Shown piece by piece: positions 17,500 through 26,661 of a DNA stretch of 64,000 nucleotides. Position 1 is the stretch's first letter. The number at the start of each line of letters is the position of its first letter. The translations under genes were made by a program, and so were the position numbers. The notes beneath the pieces are model-generated. The model saw only the letters and a list, made by a program, of their open reading frames with translations, was not told the DNA's origin and made no database searches. Origin of the DNA: Atlantibacter hermannii (GTDB lineage Bacteria > Pseudomonadota > Gammaproteobacteria > Enterobacterales > Enterobacteriaceae); contig LR134136.1 of NCBI GenBank assembly GCA_900635495.1, positions 3,038,001 to 3,102,000 of the forward strand. Reading direction: 5' to 3'.

Positions 17500-19086
17500 A
17501 TGAATGTAACGCTTAAAAATTCCTTAACCGCCCGTGGGTTTATGCCGAACCCGTGGACGGCGTTCTATTTTCTGCAATCCTTATTAATTAATTACGCGCT
17601 GGGTTATCCCTTTAGCCTGCTGTATGCCATCGCGTTTACCTGCATCCTGTTATTGCTCTGGCGGGCAATGCCTCACGGGCAGAAGGTGCTGATCGGCGCC
17701 TGTTCACTGCTTGCTGCCCTGTATTATCCTTTCGGCCAGGCCTATGGCGCGCCGAATTTCAATACGCTACTGGCGATGCACTCCACTAATCTGGAAGAGT
17801 CCACGGAGATAATGACCATCTTCCCGTGGTACAGCTATGTGGTATCGGTGTTTATTTTCGGGCTCGGTGTGGTTGCGCTGCGCCGTAAAGCCACAGGCGA
17901 GAAACCGGCGTGGCGGCATTTCGACAGCGTTTGTCTGGCGATCAGCGTGGCGGCGGTATTTGTCGCGCCGCTGCAAAACCTGGCCTGGGGCGGCGTGTTT
18001 AAATTAAAAGACACCGGCTACCCGGTATTCCGCTTCGTGAAAGACGTGGTGGTCAACAATCAGGAAGTGATTGATGAACAACAGCGGATGGCGGAACTGT
18101 CGAAAATCAAAGATTCCTGGAACGTGGTGGCGGTCAGCCCGCGCTATCACACCTATGTGGTGGTGATTGGCGAAAGCGTGCGGCGCGACGCGGTGGGTGC
18201 TTTTGGCGGCCACTGGAATAACAGCCCCTTCGCCAGTGCGGTAAATGGCTATCTGTTTACCGATTACATCGCCGCCAGCGGTTCGACTCAAAAATCCCTT
18301 GGGCTGACGTTAAATCGCGTCGTGGATGGCAAGCCGCAGTATCAGGACAACTTCGTCACCCTGGCTAACCGCGCCGGTTTCCAGACGTGGTGGTTCTCCA
18401 ACCAGGGGCAAATCGGTGAATACGATACCGCTATCGCCAGTATCGCCAAACGTGCCGATGAAGTGCAGTTCCTGAAAAGCGGCGATTTTGAAGCCGATAA
18501 AAATACCCGCGATGAAGCGCTGCTGAAAATGACGGCACAGGTGCTGGAAACCGAGCGTACCCAGCCGCAACTGATCGTCCTGCATCTGATGGGCTCACAT
18601 CCGCAAGCCTGCGATCGGACCCAGGGAAAATATCAGGAATTTGTGCAGTCAAAAGAGACGTCGTGCTATCTCTACACCGTGACGCAAACCGACGAGTTGC
18701 TTAAGCAACTGTATGGACAGCTTCAGAATAGCGGTCAGAGTTTCTCACTGGTTTATTTTTCCGATCACGGTCTGGCGTTTAAGGAACGCGGTAAAGAGGT
18801 GCAATATCTGGCCCATGACGACGGCTTCCAGCAAAACTTCCAGGTACCGTTTATGGTGCTGTCGAGTGATGATAAAGCGCATCGGGTTATTAAAGCGCGT
18901 CGCAGCGCAAATGATTTTCTGTCCTTCTTCTCACAGTGGACGGGAATCAAAACCAAAGAAATTGCCAGCCGCTATAAATTTATTTCTGAACAAAAGGCCG
19001 GACCGGTTTATATCACCAATTTCAAACTCAAAAAGGTGGATTACGATCACCTGGCCACCGACCTTTTCGAAACCCGCAGCCGCTAA
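17500..19086 (+). CDS. opgE: Osmoregulated periplasmic glucan phosphoethanolamine transferase OpgE
   Basis: A 528-residue inner-membrane protein matching E. coli OpgE/YbiP (527). It has several N-terminal transmembrane helices and a C-terminal periplasmic sulfatase-fold domain with VVVIGESVRRDA, the nucleophile region ASGSTQKSLGLTLNRV, and YFSDHGLAF for metal binding. It transfers phosphoethanolamine from phosphatidylethanolamine to periplasmic glucans. It converges on ompX across a shared terminator. Confidence 0.93.
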   Translation: MNVTLKNSLTARGFMPNPWTAFYFLQSLLINYALGYPFSLLYAIAFTCILLLLWRAMPHGQKVLIGACSLLAALYYPFGQAYGAPNFNTLLAMHSTNLEESTEIMTIFPWYSYVVSVFIFGLGVVALRRKATGEKPAWRHFDSVCLAISVAAVFVAPLQNLAWGGVFKLKDTGYPVFRFVKDVVVNNQEVIDEQQRMAELSKIKDSWNVVAVSPRYHTYVVVIGESVRRDAVGAFGGHWNNSPFASAVNGYLFTDYIAASGSTQKSLGLTLNRVVDGKPQYQDNFVTLANRAGFQTWWFSNQGQIGEYDTAIASIAKRADEVQFLKSGDFEADKNTRDEALLKMTAQVLETERTQPQLIVLHLMGSHPQACDRTQGKYQEFVQSKETSCYLYTVTQTDELLKQLYGQLQNSGQSFSLVYFSDHGLAFKERGKEVQYLAHDDGFQQNFQVPFMVLSSDDKAHRVIKARRSANDFLSFFSQWTGIKTKEIASRYKFISEQKAGPVYITNFKLKKVDYDHLATDLFETRSR

Positions 19087-19101
19087 CGCTGTCTTCTGAG
19101 C

Positions 19102-19133
19102 AAAAAAAATCCGCCCATGGGGCGGATTTTTTA
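19102..19133. terminator. Bidirectional terminator between opgE and ompX
   Basis: AAAAAAAATCCGCCCATGGG followed by GCGGATTTTTTA: stem AATCCGCCC/GGGCGGATT with A and T tracts on either side. It serves both convergent genes. Confidence 0.9.
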
Positions 19134-19147
19134 TTAGCACGGGAGGA

Positions 19148-19654
19148 TTAGAAACGGTAACCCACGCCTGCGATCCAAGTACCCACGTCAACGCTGCGGA
19201 TGCGGCTCTGCTCGTAGGAAACGTCAAGTGCAACGTTTTCCATCGGGTTGAACTGCATACCTGCGCCGTAGGAGAAACCATAGTCGCTGGTGCTGTCATT
19301 GTAAGTCGGGTAGGAACGATCCTGATATTTGCCGTAGCCTACACCCACTACACCGTAGATGCTTGCCCAGTCGTTAATACGGAAAGCAGGACCTGCGGTA
19401 ATGCCGTAGTACTGGCCTTTACGGTAATCAGCGTCAGTGCGGTCTTTTTCGGTATAGGTGAAAGAACCGATATAGCCCAGCGGGGTGTCGTTTTCGTAGC
19501 GATACTTCAGGTTGAAGCCGTTAGCTTTGTTCATTACGCCCTGGTAATCGCTCTGAGCATAACCACCGGATACGGTGCTGGTTGCCGCGCTAGCAGTACC
19601 AACGGAAACGGCCAGTACACAAGCCAATGCTGAAAGACATGCAATTTTTTTCAT
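19148..19654 (-). CDS. ompX: Outer membrane protein OmpX
   Basis: A 168-residue eight-stranded beta-barrel of the Ail/Lom/OmpX family. The start MKKIACLSALACVLAVSVGT with cleavage before ATSTVSGGYAQ matches E. coli OmpX (171). It ends in the aromatic barrel signature GVGYRF. The start at 19654 aligns with the E. coli signal peptide; a GTG two codons upstream is less likely. Confidence 0.95.
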   Translation of the reverse strand: MKKIACLSALACVLAVSVGTASAATSTVSGGYAQSDYQGVMNKANGFNLKYRYENDTPLGYIGSFTYTEKDRTDADYRKGQYYGITAGPAFRINDWASIYGVVGVGYGKYQDRSYPTYNDSTSDYGFSYGAGMQFNPMENVALDVSYEQSRIRSVDVGTWIAGVGYRF

Positions 19655-20005
19655 AACCACCTCAAATGTGCTTCAAGTAAAACTAAAGTCTTAAATATAC
19701 CAAAGAATGTCTGGAAACTCTTTGCGATTCGCGCTGTCTAACGGGCCCAGGCTGTAACAGAACATTTCCAGGTCCATTTATCCTGCTATGAAACAAGCGT
19801 TTAACGAATGCGGGCCATTATGAGCCCCATCGAAACCACCAGACATCCAGATAATTCCTAAAACATTCTGAGCTTTTTTTCACCAAAGTCCATACATTCT
19901 ACGGACAGCACGGCGGAGTTTTTTCAACGAAACATCAACCAGTGAACTTTATTTACATTACACTGCCAGTTTTACTTATCGCTGACACAAACTGACAGGT
20001 TAAGG
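19655..20005. other. ompX-rhtA divergent intergenic region
   Basis: This 351-bp region must hold the two divergent promoters. A run GAGCTTTTTTTCACC (19870-19884) is present but lacks a good stem. No RNA gene or operator was recognised. Confidence 0.5.
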
Positions 20006-20893
20006 ATGCCAACGTTATTACGTAAAACCCCGCTCTGGGTGCCTATTATTACCCTGCTCATCGCCATGATTTCGATTCAGGGCGGAGCGTCTCTGGCGAA
20101 AACATTATTTCCTCTGGTGGGCGCGCCCGGCGTTACGGCTCTGCGCCTTGCGCTGGGAACCCTCATTCTAGTCATTATTTTCAAACCCTGGCGTCTGCGA
20201 TTCACAAAAGAGCAGCGCGTGCCTTTACTGCTTTACGGACTGGCGCTGGGAGGAATGAATTACCTGTTCTACCTGTCGATCCGCACCGTTCCGCTGGGAA
20301 TTGCTGTGGCGCTGGAATTCACCGGCCCGCTGGCGTTGGCGTTGTTTTCTTCGCGTCGCGCCATAGATTTTGTTTGGGTGATCCTGGCGGTGCTGGGAAT
20401 GTGGTTTTTATTGCCGCTCGGGCAGGACGTGGCCCATGTTGATCCGCTGGGCGCAGTTTGTGCGTTAGGGGCAGGTGCATGCTGGGCATTGTATATTGTG
20501 ACCGGCCAGCGTGCAGGGGCGGATCACGGGCCAGCAACGGTGGCGCTGGGCTCGTTAATCGCGGCGCTGGTCTTCGTGCCGGTTGGCGTCTGGCAGGCAG
20601 GTGATGCACTGTGGCACTGGTCGCTTCTGCCGTTGGGAATCGGCGTCGCCATACTCTCTACCGCCCTGCCCTATTCGCTGGAGATGGTGGCGCTCACCCG
20701 TTTGCCCACCCGCACCTTTGGTACGTTAATGAGCATGGAGCCTGCCATGGCGGCGCTTTCCGGGATGATTTTCCTGGGAGAAACCCTTACCGGAACACAG
20801 CTTATGGCGCTGAGCTCCATCATTATCGCATCGATCGGTTCTACGTTAACCATTAAGCGGGAACCTAAAATCCAGAGCGTCGATATAAATTAA
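20006..20893 (+). CDS. rhtA: Threonine/homoserine exporter RhtA
   Basis: A 295-residue inner-membrane protein of the EamA drug/metabolite transporter family with about ten helices in two EamA halves. Length and sequence match E. coli RhtA (for example SIQGGASLAKTLFPLVGAPG and TRTFGTLMSMEPAMAALSGM). It exports threonine, homoserine and some other amino acids. It is divergent from ompX and upstream of dps, as in E. coli. Confidence 0.94.
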   Translation: MPTLLRKTPLWVPIITLLIAMISIQGGASLAKTLFPLVGAPGVTALRLALGTLILVIIFKPWRLRFTKEQRVPLLLYGLALGGMNYLFYLSIRTVPLGIAVALEFTGPLALALFSSRRAIDFVWVILAVLGMWFLLPLGQDVAHVDPLGAVCALGAGACWALYIVTGQRAGADHGPATVALGSLIAALVFVPVGVWQAGDALWHWSLLPLGIGVAILSTALPYSLEMVALTRLPTRTFGTLMSMEPAMAALSGMIFLGETLTGTQLMALSSIIIASIGSTLTIKREPKIQSVDIN

Positions 20894-21195
20894 CGTGCTG
20901 ATTTTTCCGCAGCGGTAAAATACCATGCGGAAAAATCTTAGATTTTCCAAAAATAATTCTTCCCACGCCCTAAATTGAGACTGAGAATATTTCAGCGTGA
21001 CAGACATATTTATTTACGTGTTATCCATAAAATCGCAAATTTAACTCAACTCATTGATTTTTAATTAATCCATACCTTCAACCCGTCTGTTGCTATTTGA
21101 CTGATAGGTATCTCCAAACCAGCAAGTTGCAAAGGCGGTGCTATACTTATTTCCGGTAATTCAATTGGGACATTACATCAAGAGGATATGAGATT
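20894..21195 (+). promoter_or_regulatory. dps promoter region
   Basis: The 302 bp before dps include GCTATACTTATTTCC at 21140, an extended CTATACT -10 element of the kind favoured by sigma-S and placed as in E. coli dps, about 55 bp before the ATG. In E. coli this promoter is also controlled by OxyR, IHF, Fis and H-NS; those sites were not assigned here. The region is AT-rich. Confidence 0.6.
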
Positions 21196-21699
21196 ATGAG
21201 TACCGCTAAATTGGTTAAAACTAAAACTTCTAATCTGCTATATACCCGCAACGATGTGGCAGATAGCGATAAGAAAGCGACTATTGAGTTGCTGAACCGT
21301 CACTTAGTCCAGTTCATTGACCTGTCGTTAATCACGAAACAGGCCCACTGGAATATGCGCGGTGCTAACTTTATCGCCGTTCATGAAATGCTTGATGGCT
21401 TCCGCACAGCGCTGACCACCCACCTTGATACCATTGCAGAACGTGCCGTACAGCTGGGCGGCGTTGCACTGGGTACGACTCAGGTTATCAACAACAAAAC
21501 CGCGCTGAAAAGCTATCCGCTGGATATCCACAGCGTGCAGGATCACCTGAAAGAGCTGGCCGATCGTTATGCCGTTGTCGCGAACGATGTGCGCAAAGCG
21601 ATTGAAGAAGCAAAAGACGAAGATACCGCTGATATTTTCACCGCAGCTTCCCGTGACCTGGATAAATTCCTGTGGTTCATCGAGTCTAATATCGAGTAA
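21196..21699 (+). CDS. dps: DNA starvation/stationary phase protection protein Dps
   Basis: A 167-residue ferritin-like protein, the same length as E. coli Dps. The intersubunit ferroxidase residues His51 (KQAHWNMRG), His63, Asp67, Asp78 and Glu82 (HLDTIAERAVQLGG) are all present. The lysine-rich N-terminus (MSTAKLVKTKTS) is the DNA-binding tail. Twelve subunits form a shell that oxidises and stores iron with peroxide and compacts DNA in stationary phase. Confidence 0.97.
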   Translation: MSTAKLVKTKTSNLLYTRNDVADSDKKATIELLNRHLVQFIDLSLITKQAHWNMRGANFIAVHEMLDGFRTALTTHLDTIAERAVQLGGVALGTTQVINNKTALKSYPLDIHSVQDHLKELADRYAVVANDVRKAIEEAKDEDTADIFTAASRDLDKFLWFIESNIE

Positions 21700-21719
21700 T
21701 CCAGACAATTCACTTATCA

Positions 21720-21746
21720 AGCCTTCTCCCCCGGGAGGGGGCTTTT
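21720..21746 (+). terminator. dps terminator
   Basis: GCCTTCTCCCCCGGGAGGGG followed by GCTTTT forms a GC-rich hairpin 20 bp after the dps stop, followed by a T tract. Confidence 0.8.
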
Positions 21747-21906
21747 GCACCAAAAATAGAGCACTTTCATTCCCCTCTCCCGCCTTGTTCGTTATTTTTT
21801 TGTAATAATCACCTCACACAATCGTTAATAGAAGATTGTTTTCTGTGCGAAAAGTACGCTAAATAAAGCATTCCAATGTTACGCTCTGCGGATGCACCAT
21901 TTTAGA

Positions 21907-21921
21907 GCACCAAATTGGTGC
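21907..21921. promoter_or_regulatory. NtrC binding site upstream of glnH
   Basis: GCACCAAATTGGTGC is a perfect palindrome matching the NtrC (NRI) consensus GCACYA-N3-TRGTGC. A second, weaker half-site (TGCACCATTTTAGAGC, 21894-21909) abuts it. They lie about 75-90 bp upstream of the glnH sigma-54 promoter, the normal enhancer spacing. Confidence 0.88.
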
Positions 21922-21994
21922 AAAGTGGGTATCCTGCCCGGGAAAACGTGCAACCGCGCTTTTTCAACTCCTTTCAAAACAGCAGGTTGTAATG

Positions 21995-22012
21995 TTGGCA
22001 TGATTTTTTCAT
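21995..22012 (+). promoter_or_regulatory. glnH sigma-54 promoter (glnHp2)
   Basis: TTGGCATGATTTTTTCAT has the TGGCA -24 element and a T-rich -12 element lacking the usual GC, as I recall for E. coli glnHp2. With the NtrC site upstream it makes glnHPQ nitrogen-regulated. The glnH ATG lies about 55 bp downstream. Confidence 0.8.
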
Positions 22013-22064
22013 ACTAATGCTGTCTCGCTGGGGATAGTCCCGTGGATTTACAAAAGGAAATGCT

Positions 22065-22808
22065 ATGAAGTCGATTTTGAAAGTGTCACTTGCTGCGCTT
22101 ACCCTGGCTTTCGCCGTCTCTTCTCAGGCAGCTGATAAAAAATTGGTCGTGGCGACCGATACCGCCTTCGTTCCCTTTGAATTCAAGCAAGGCGATAAAT
22201 ATGTGGGCTTTGATGTGGATCTGTGGGCAGCTATCGCCAAAGAACTGAACCTGGACTACGAGCTGAAGCCGATGGATTTCAGCGGCATCATTCCGGCGCT
22301 GCAAACCAAAAACGTTGACCTGGCGCTGGCGGGTATCACCATCACCGACGAGCGTAAAAAAGCGATCGACTTTTCTGATGGCTATTACAAAAGCGGCCTG
22401 CTGTTAATGGTGAAAGCCAATAACAACGACGTGAAAAGCGTGAAAGATATGGAAGGCAAAGTGCTTGCAGTTAAGAGCGGCACCGGTTCTGTTGATTACG
22501 CGAAAGCGAACATCAAAACCAAAGATCTGCGTCAGTTCCCGAACATCGACAACGCTTACATGGAACTGGGCACCAACCGCGCTGACGCAGTACTGCACGA
22601 CACGCCGAACATTCTTTACTTCATCAAAACCGCGGGCAACGGCCAGTTCAAAGCGGTAGGTGATTCACTGGAAGCACAGCAGTACGGTATTGCGTTCCCG
22701 AAAGGCAGCGACCTGCGTGAGAAAGTCAACGGCGCGCTGAAAACGCTGAAAGAAAACGGTACCTACAACGAAATTTATAAAAAATGGTTCGGTACTGAAC
22801 CAAAATAA
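22065..22808 (+). CDS. glnH: Glutamine ABC transporter periplasmic binding protein GlnH
   Basis: A 247-residue periplasmic solute-binding protein (248 in E. coli). It has a signal peptide cleaved after AVSSQA, then DKKLVVATDTAFVPFEFKQG, the family 3 binding protein signature. It binds L-glutamine and delivers it to GlnP-GlnQ. It is the first gene of glnHPQ, with an NtrC/sigma-54 control region upstream and a hairpin between it and glnP. Confidence 0.97.
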   Translation: MKSILKVSLAALTLAFAVSSQAADKKLVVATDTAFVPFEFKQGDKYVGFDVDLWAAIAKELNLDYELKPMDFSGIIPALQTKNVDLALAGITITDERKKAIDFSDGYYKSGLLLMVKANNNDVKSVKDMEGKVLAVKSGTGSVDYAKANIKTKDLRQFPNIDNAYMELGTNRADAVLHDTPNILYFIKTAGNGQFKAVGDSLEAQQYGIAFPKGSDLREKVNGALKTLKENGTYNEIYKKWFGTEPK

Positions 22809-22833
22809 TTATTATTGATGCGGTAAGCACTCT

Positions 22834-22862
22834 CAGGGGCGGTCTTCGCCCCTGCTATTTTT
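22834..22862 (+). terminator. Hairpin between glnH and glnP (attenuator)
   Basis: CAGGGGCGGTCTTCGCCCCT followed by GCTATTTTT: an 8-bp GC stem with a short T tract. It sits inside an operon, so it probably lowers transcription of glnPQ relative to glnH or protects the 3' end of glnH mRNA. This would fit the usual excess of binding protein. Confidence 0.7.
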
Positions 22863-22887
22863 GAACCACGGTACACAGGATATCATC

Positions 22888-23547
22888 ATGCAGTTTGACT
22901 GGAGCGCCATCTGGCCCGCCATTCCCCTCCTGATTGAAGGCGCCAAAATGACCTTGTGGATTTCGATCCTCGGTCTGATTGGCGGTCTGATTATCGGCCT
23001 GGTTGCTGGCTTTGCCCGTACTTACGGCGGCTGGATTGCCAACCATATCGCACTGGTATTTATTGAAGTCATTCGCGGCACGCCGATTGTGGTGCAGGTG
23101 ATGTTTATCTACTTCGCCCTGCCTATGGCATTCACCGATTTGCGCATCGATCCGTTCAGCGCGGCGGTCGTGACCATCATGATTAACTCCGGCGCTTATA
23201 TCGCCGAAATCACCCGCGGCGCGGTGCTGTCCATCCATAAAGGATTCAAAGAAGCTGGCCTGGCGCTGGGGCTGTCCCGACGCGAAACCATCCGCCACGT
23301 CATATTGCCGCTGGCGCTGCGCCGTATGCTGCCACCGCTGGGCAACCAGTGGATTATCAGTATTAAAGATACCTCGCTGTTTATTGTGATCGGCGTTGCC
23401 GAATTAACCCGTCAGGGCCAGGAAATTATCGCCGGTAATTTCCGTGCGTTGGAAATCTGGAGCGCCGTTGCGGTGTTCTATCTGATCATCACCCTGGTGT
23501 TGAGTTTCGTTCTGCGTCGTCTTGAAAGAAGGATGAAAATCCTGTGA
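22888..23547 (+). CDS. glnP: Glutamine ABC transporter permease GlnP
   Basis: A 219-residue inner-membrane permease, the same length as E. coli GlnP. It has about five transmembrane helices and the EAA loop GFKEAGLALGLSRRETIRHV that contacts GlnQ. The ATG at 22888 was chosen over an upstream in-frame ATG because it follows AGGA and aligns with E. coli (MQFDWSAIWPAIPLL). The stop overlaps the glnQ start by 4 bases. Confidence 0.96.
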   Translation: MQFDWSAIWPAIPLLIEGAKMTLWISILGLIGGLIIGLVAGFARTYGGWIANHIALVFIEVIRGTPIVVQVMFIYFALPMAFTDLRIDPFSAAVVTIMINSGAYIAEITRGAVLSIHKGFKEAGLALGLSRRETIRHVILPLALRRMLPPLGNQWIISIKDTSLFIVIGVAELTRQGQEIIAGNFRALEIWSAVAVFYLIITLVLSFVLRRLERRMKIL

Positions 23548-24266
23548 TTGAATTTAAAAATGTTTCCAAGCACTTTGGCGCAACCCAGGTGCTGCACAAT
23601 ATTGATTTGAACATTACCCAGGGTGAGGTGGTGGTCATTATCGGGCCGTCGGGCTCAGGTAAATCCACCCTGCTGCGCTGTATCAACAAGCTGGAAGAGA
23701 TCACCAGCGGCGACCTGATCGTCGATGGCCTGAAGGTTAACGACCCGAAAGTCGACGAGCGCCTGATTCGTCAGGAAGCGGGCATGGTGTTCCAGCAGTT
23801 TTATCTGTTCCCACACCTGACAGCGCTGGAAAACGTGATGTTTGGCCCGCTACGCGTGCGCGGCGCATCCAAAGCGGAAGCGGAAAAACTGGCGCAGTCG
23901 TTGCTGGCGAAAGTCGGCCTGGCGGAACGCGCGCACCACTACCCTTCAGAGCTGTCTGGCGGCCAACAGCAGCGCGTAGCGATTGCCCGTGCGCTGGCAG
24001 TGAAACCGAAAATGATGCTGTTTGATGAGCCGACTTCTGCGCTCGACCCGGAACTGCGCCATGAAGTATTAAAAGTGATGCAGGATCTGGCCGAAGAAGG
24101 CATGACGATGGTGATCGTGACCCACGAAATCGGCTTTGCCGAAAAAGTGGCGTCGCGTCTGATCTTCATCGACAAAGGCCGCATTGCCGAAGACGGCAAT
24201 CCACAGACGCTGATCGAGAATCCACCGAGCCAGCGTTTGCAGGAATTTCTGCAGCACGTCTCCTGA
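23544..24266 (+). CDS. glnQ: Glutamine ABC transporter ATPase GlnQ
   Basis: A 240-residue ABC ATPase with Walker A GPSGSGKST near residue 34, signature LSGGQQQRVAIARAL, Walker B MMLFDEPTSALDP and the switch histidine in VTHEIGFAEKV. It uses a GTG start overlapping the glnP stop (GTGA), as in E. coli. It powers glutamine uptake with GlnP and GlnH. A strong terminator follows. Confidence 0.97.
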   Translation: MIEFKNVSKHFGATQVLHNIDLNITQGEVVVIIGPSGSGKSTLLRCINKLEEITSGDLIVDGLKVNDPKVDERLIRQEAGMVFQQFYLFPHLTALENVMFGPLRVRGASKAEAEKLAQSLLAKVGLAERAHHYPSELSGGQQQRVAIARALAVKPKMMLFDEPTSALDPELRHEVLKVMQDLAEEGMTMVIVTHEIGFAEKVASRLIFIDKGRIAEDGNPQTLIENPPSQRLQEFLQHVS

Positions 24267-24272
24267 TATTCA

Positions 24273-24296
24273 CCCCCTCCGCCGAGGGGGTTTTTT
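24273..24296 (+). terminator. glnHPQ terminator
   Basis: CCCCCTC-CGCC-GAGGGGG followed by six T, starting 7 bp after the glnQ stop. Confidence 0.9.
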
Positions 24297-24389
24297 ATTC
24301 TCCCGGATTAATCCCCATTTCCCGCCAGGCTTGTACCGGACACTATACTTAGGTTATTTTGGTGTCACTTTCTCAACCTGGAGGAGCCT

Positions 24390-26661
24390 GTGTCGCGAAT
24401 ATTTTTGCTGACGCTGATGCTGTTATGCGCCCCGTTACACGCTGTTTCACTCCCGGCAGCCGCAGTGGGCGCGGCGGCGACTCAAACCGATAATAAAACG
24501 GAATCGCCTCCTCCACAGCCCGACCTGGCCGAGAAGAAAGCCGCTTACGGCGCGCTGGCCGATGTGCTGGATAACGAACAGTCACGCACTGAACTTATCG
24601 ACCAACTGCGCCAGGTCGCGTCTACGCCGCCGCCAGAGCCGGTTCCGACGCTCACGCCTCCGGTCATTGAAGAAGAAAAAACGGTTCTGGAAAATATCAC
24701 CGAGGTCACCCGCCATTACGGTGGCGAACTCGCTTCACGTTTCGCCCTGTTACACCGCAACATCACCAGTGCACCGCATAAGGCCTTTAACCAACAAACC
24801 TTTATGAATGCCCTGACCCATTTTCTTGGGCTGGCGTTTGCCGTATTTGCGTTTTACTGGCTGGTACGCCTGATCGTGAGTCCGCTGTATCGCAAAATGG
24901 GCGACTGGGCACGTCGAAGGAACCGCGATCGCAGCAGTTGGTTTCACCTGCCGTTGATGATCATCTTCGCGTTTCTTATCGATCTGGCGTTGTTGTCCCT
25001 GACACTGTTTGTCGGGCAAATACTCACTGATGTGCTTAATGCCGGGAACCGAACCATTGCGCGCCAGCAAGGCTTGTTTCTGAATGCTTTCGCGCTGATT
25101 GAGTTCTTTAAAGCCATTCTGCGGCTGATCTTCTGCCCGCGCTTCCCGCAGTTGCGCCCTTTCAACATCGATAACGACAGTGCCCGTTACTGGAATATAC
25201 GCCTGAGCAGTCTGAGTAGTCTGATTGGCTATGGGCTGTTAGTGGCAGTGCCGATTATCTCAAGCCAGATAAACGTTCAGGCCGGCGCGTTGGCCAACGT
25301 AACCATTATGCTGACCATCACCGTCTGGGCGCTGACGCTGATCTTCAAAAACAAGCGGCGGATTCAGGAAGACCTGCTGCATCTCGCCGATCGTTCACTG
25401 GCTTTTTTCAGCCTGTTTATCCGGGCATTCGCGCTGATCTGGCACTGGATCGCCAGCGCTTATTTCATCGTGTTAATGTTTTTCTCGCTCTTTGACCCCG
25501 GCAACAGCCTGAAATTTATGATGGGGGCGTCGCTGAAAAGTCTGGCGATCATTAGCGTCGCGGCATTTGTCTCCGGGATGCTGTCACGCTGGCTTGCGAA
25601 GCGCATTAACCTGTCGCCCCATGTGCAGCGTAACTATCCTGAGCTGCAAAAACGGATCAACGGCTGGCTCTCCGCCTCGCTGAAACTCGCGCGTATCCTG
25701 ACGGTGGTGGTAGCGATGTTGCTGTTGCTCGATGCCTGGGGGCTGTTTGATATCTGGGCCTGGCTGACGCAGGGCGCTGGCGAAAAAACCGTCGACATCC
25801 TGATCCGCATCCTGTTAATCGTGTTCTTCTCAGCCGTGGGCTGGACCGTGCTGGCCAGCCTGATTGAGAACCGCCTGTCGTCGGATATTCATGGCCGCCC
25901 GATGCCCAGCGCCCGTACCCGCACGCTGCTGACGCTGTTTCGTAACGCCCTGGCCGTGGTCATCAGCACCATCACCATTATGATTGTGCTGTCAGAAATC
26001 GGCGTGAACATCGCGCCGTTACTGGCAGGCGCAGGCGCACTGGGGCTGGCGGTGTCGTTCGGCTCGCAAACCCTGGTGAAGGATATTATTACCGGGATTT
26101 TTATTCAGTTCGAAAACGGCATGAATACCGGCGATCTGGTTACTATCGGGCCCATCACCGGCACGGTGGAGCGCATGTCGATCCGCTCCGGTTGGGGTGC
26201 GTCAGGATACCGGCGCGTACCACATCATCCCCGTGGTCCTCGATAACCACCTTCGCCAAACTTCGTGCGCGGCATCGGCTCGTTTGTCGCCAACTACGAC
26301 GTGGACCGCCATGAGGACGCCGACAAAGCGAACCGCGCCTTAACGCGAAGCCCGTGGAGGAAGTGATGGAAAATGATGATATCCGTCCGCTGGTGATTGG
26401 TCAGCCTTCGTTTGTCGGCATTGTCGGGCTGACGAATACGTCTTTCACCATCCGCGTCACCTTCACCACCCCAGCCGTTAAAACAGTGGACGGTGCGCTT
26501 CGCGCTCGACAGCATGGTGAAGAAACATTTTGATAAAGCGGGGATAAGGGCCGCCGGTGCAAACCGTTCAGGTTATGCAACCGGGGCCTGATGCTGCTGC
26601 GGTCAGCAACGAAGCGGCGGCGGCAGGCGGCGCATTGCCCCCTGCCAGCCCTTCAGTCTGA
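24390..26661 (+). pseudogene. ybiO: Mechanosensitive channel YbiO, 3' part broken by several frameshifts
   Basis: The first 600 codons read cleanly: a signal peptide, a periplasmic region, a long multi-helix membrane part, then the MscS core (AGAGALGLAVSFGSQTLVKDII) followed by TGDLVTIGPITGTVERMSIRS. The frame is then lost near 26190 (an extra G). It shifts again near 26256 (an extra A), 26350, 26480 and 26560. Pieces in other frames still match the E. coli YbiO tail (ANYDVDRHEDADKAN, WTVRFALDSMVKKHF). The restored stop is at 26659-26661, directly abutting the rlmF stop. The family opens on membrane tension. The clustered single-base shifts look like sequencing error. Confidence 0.87.
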
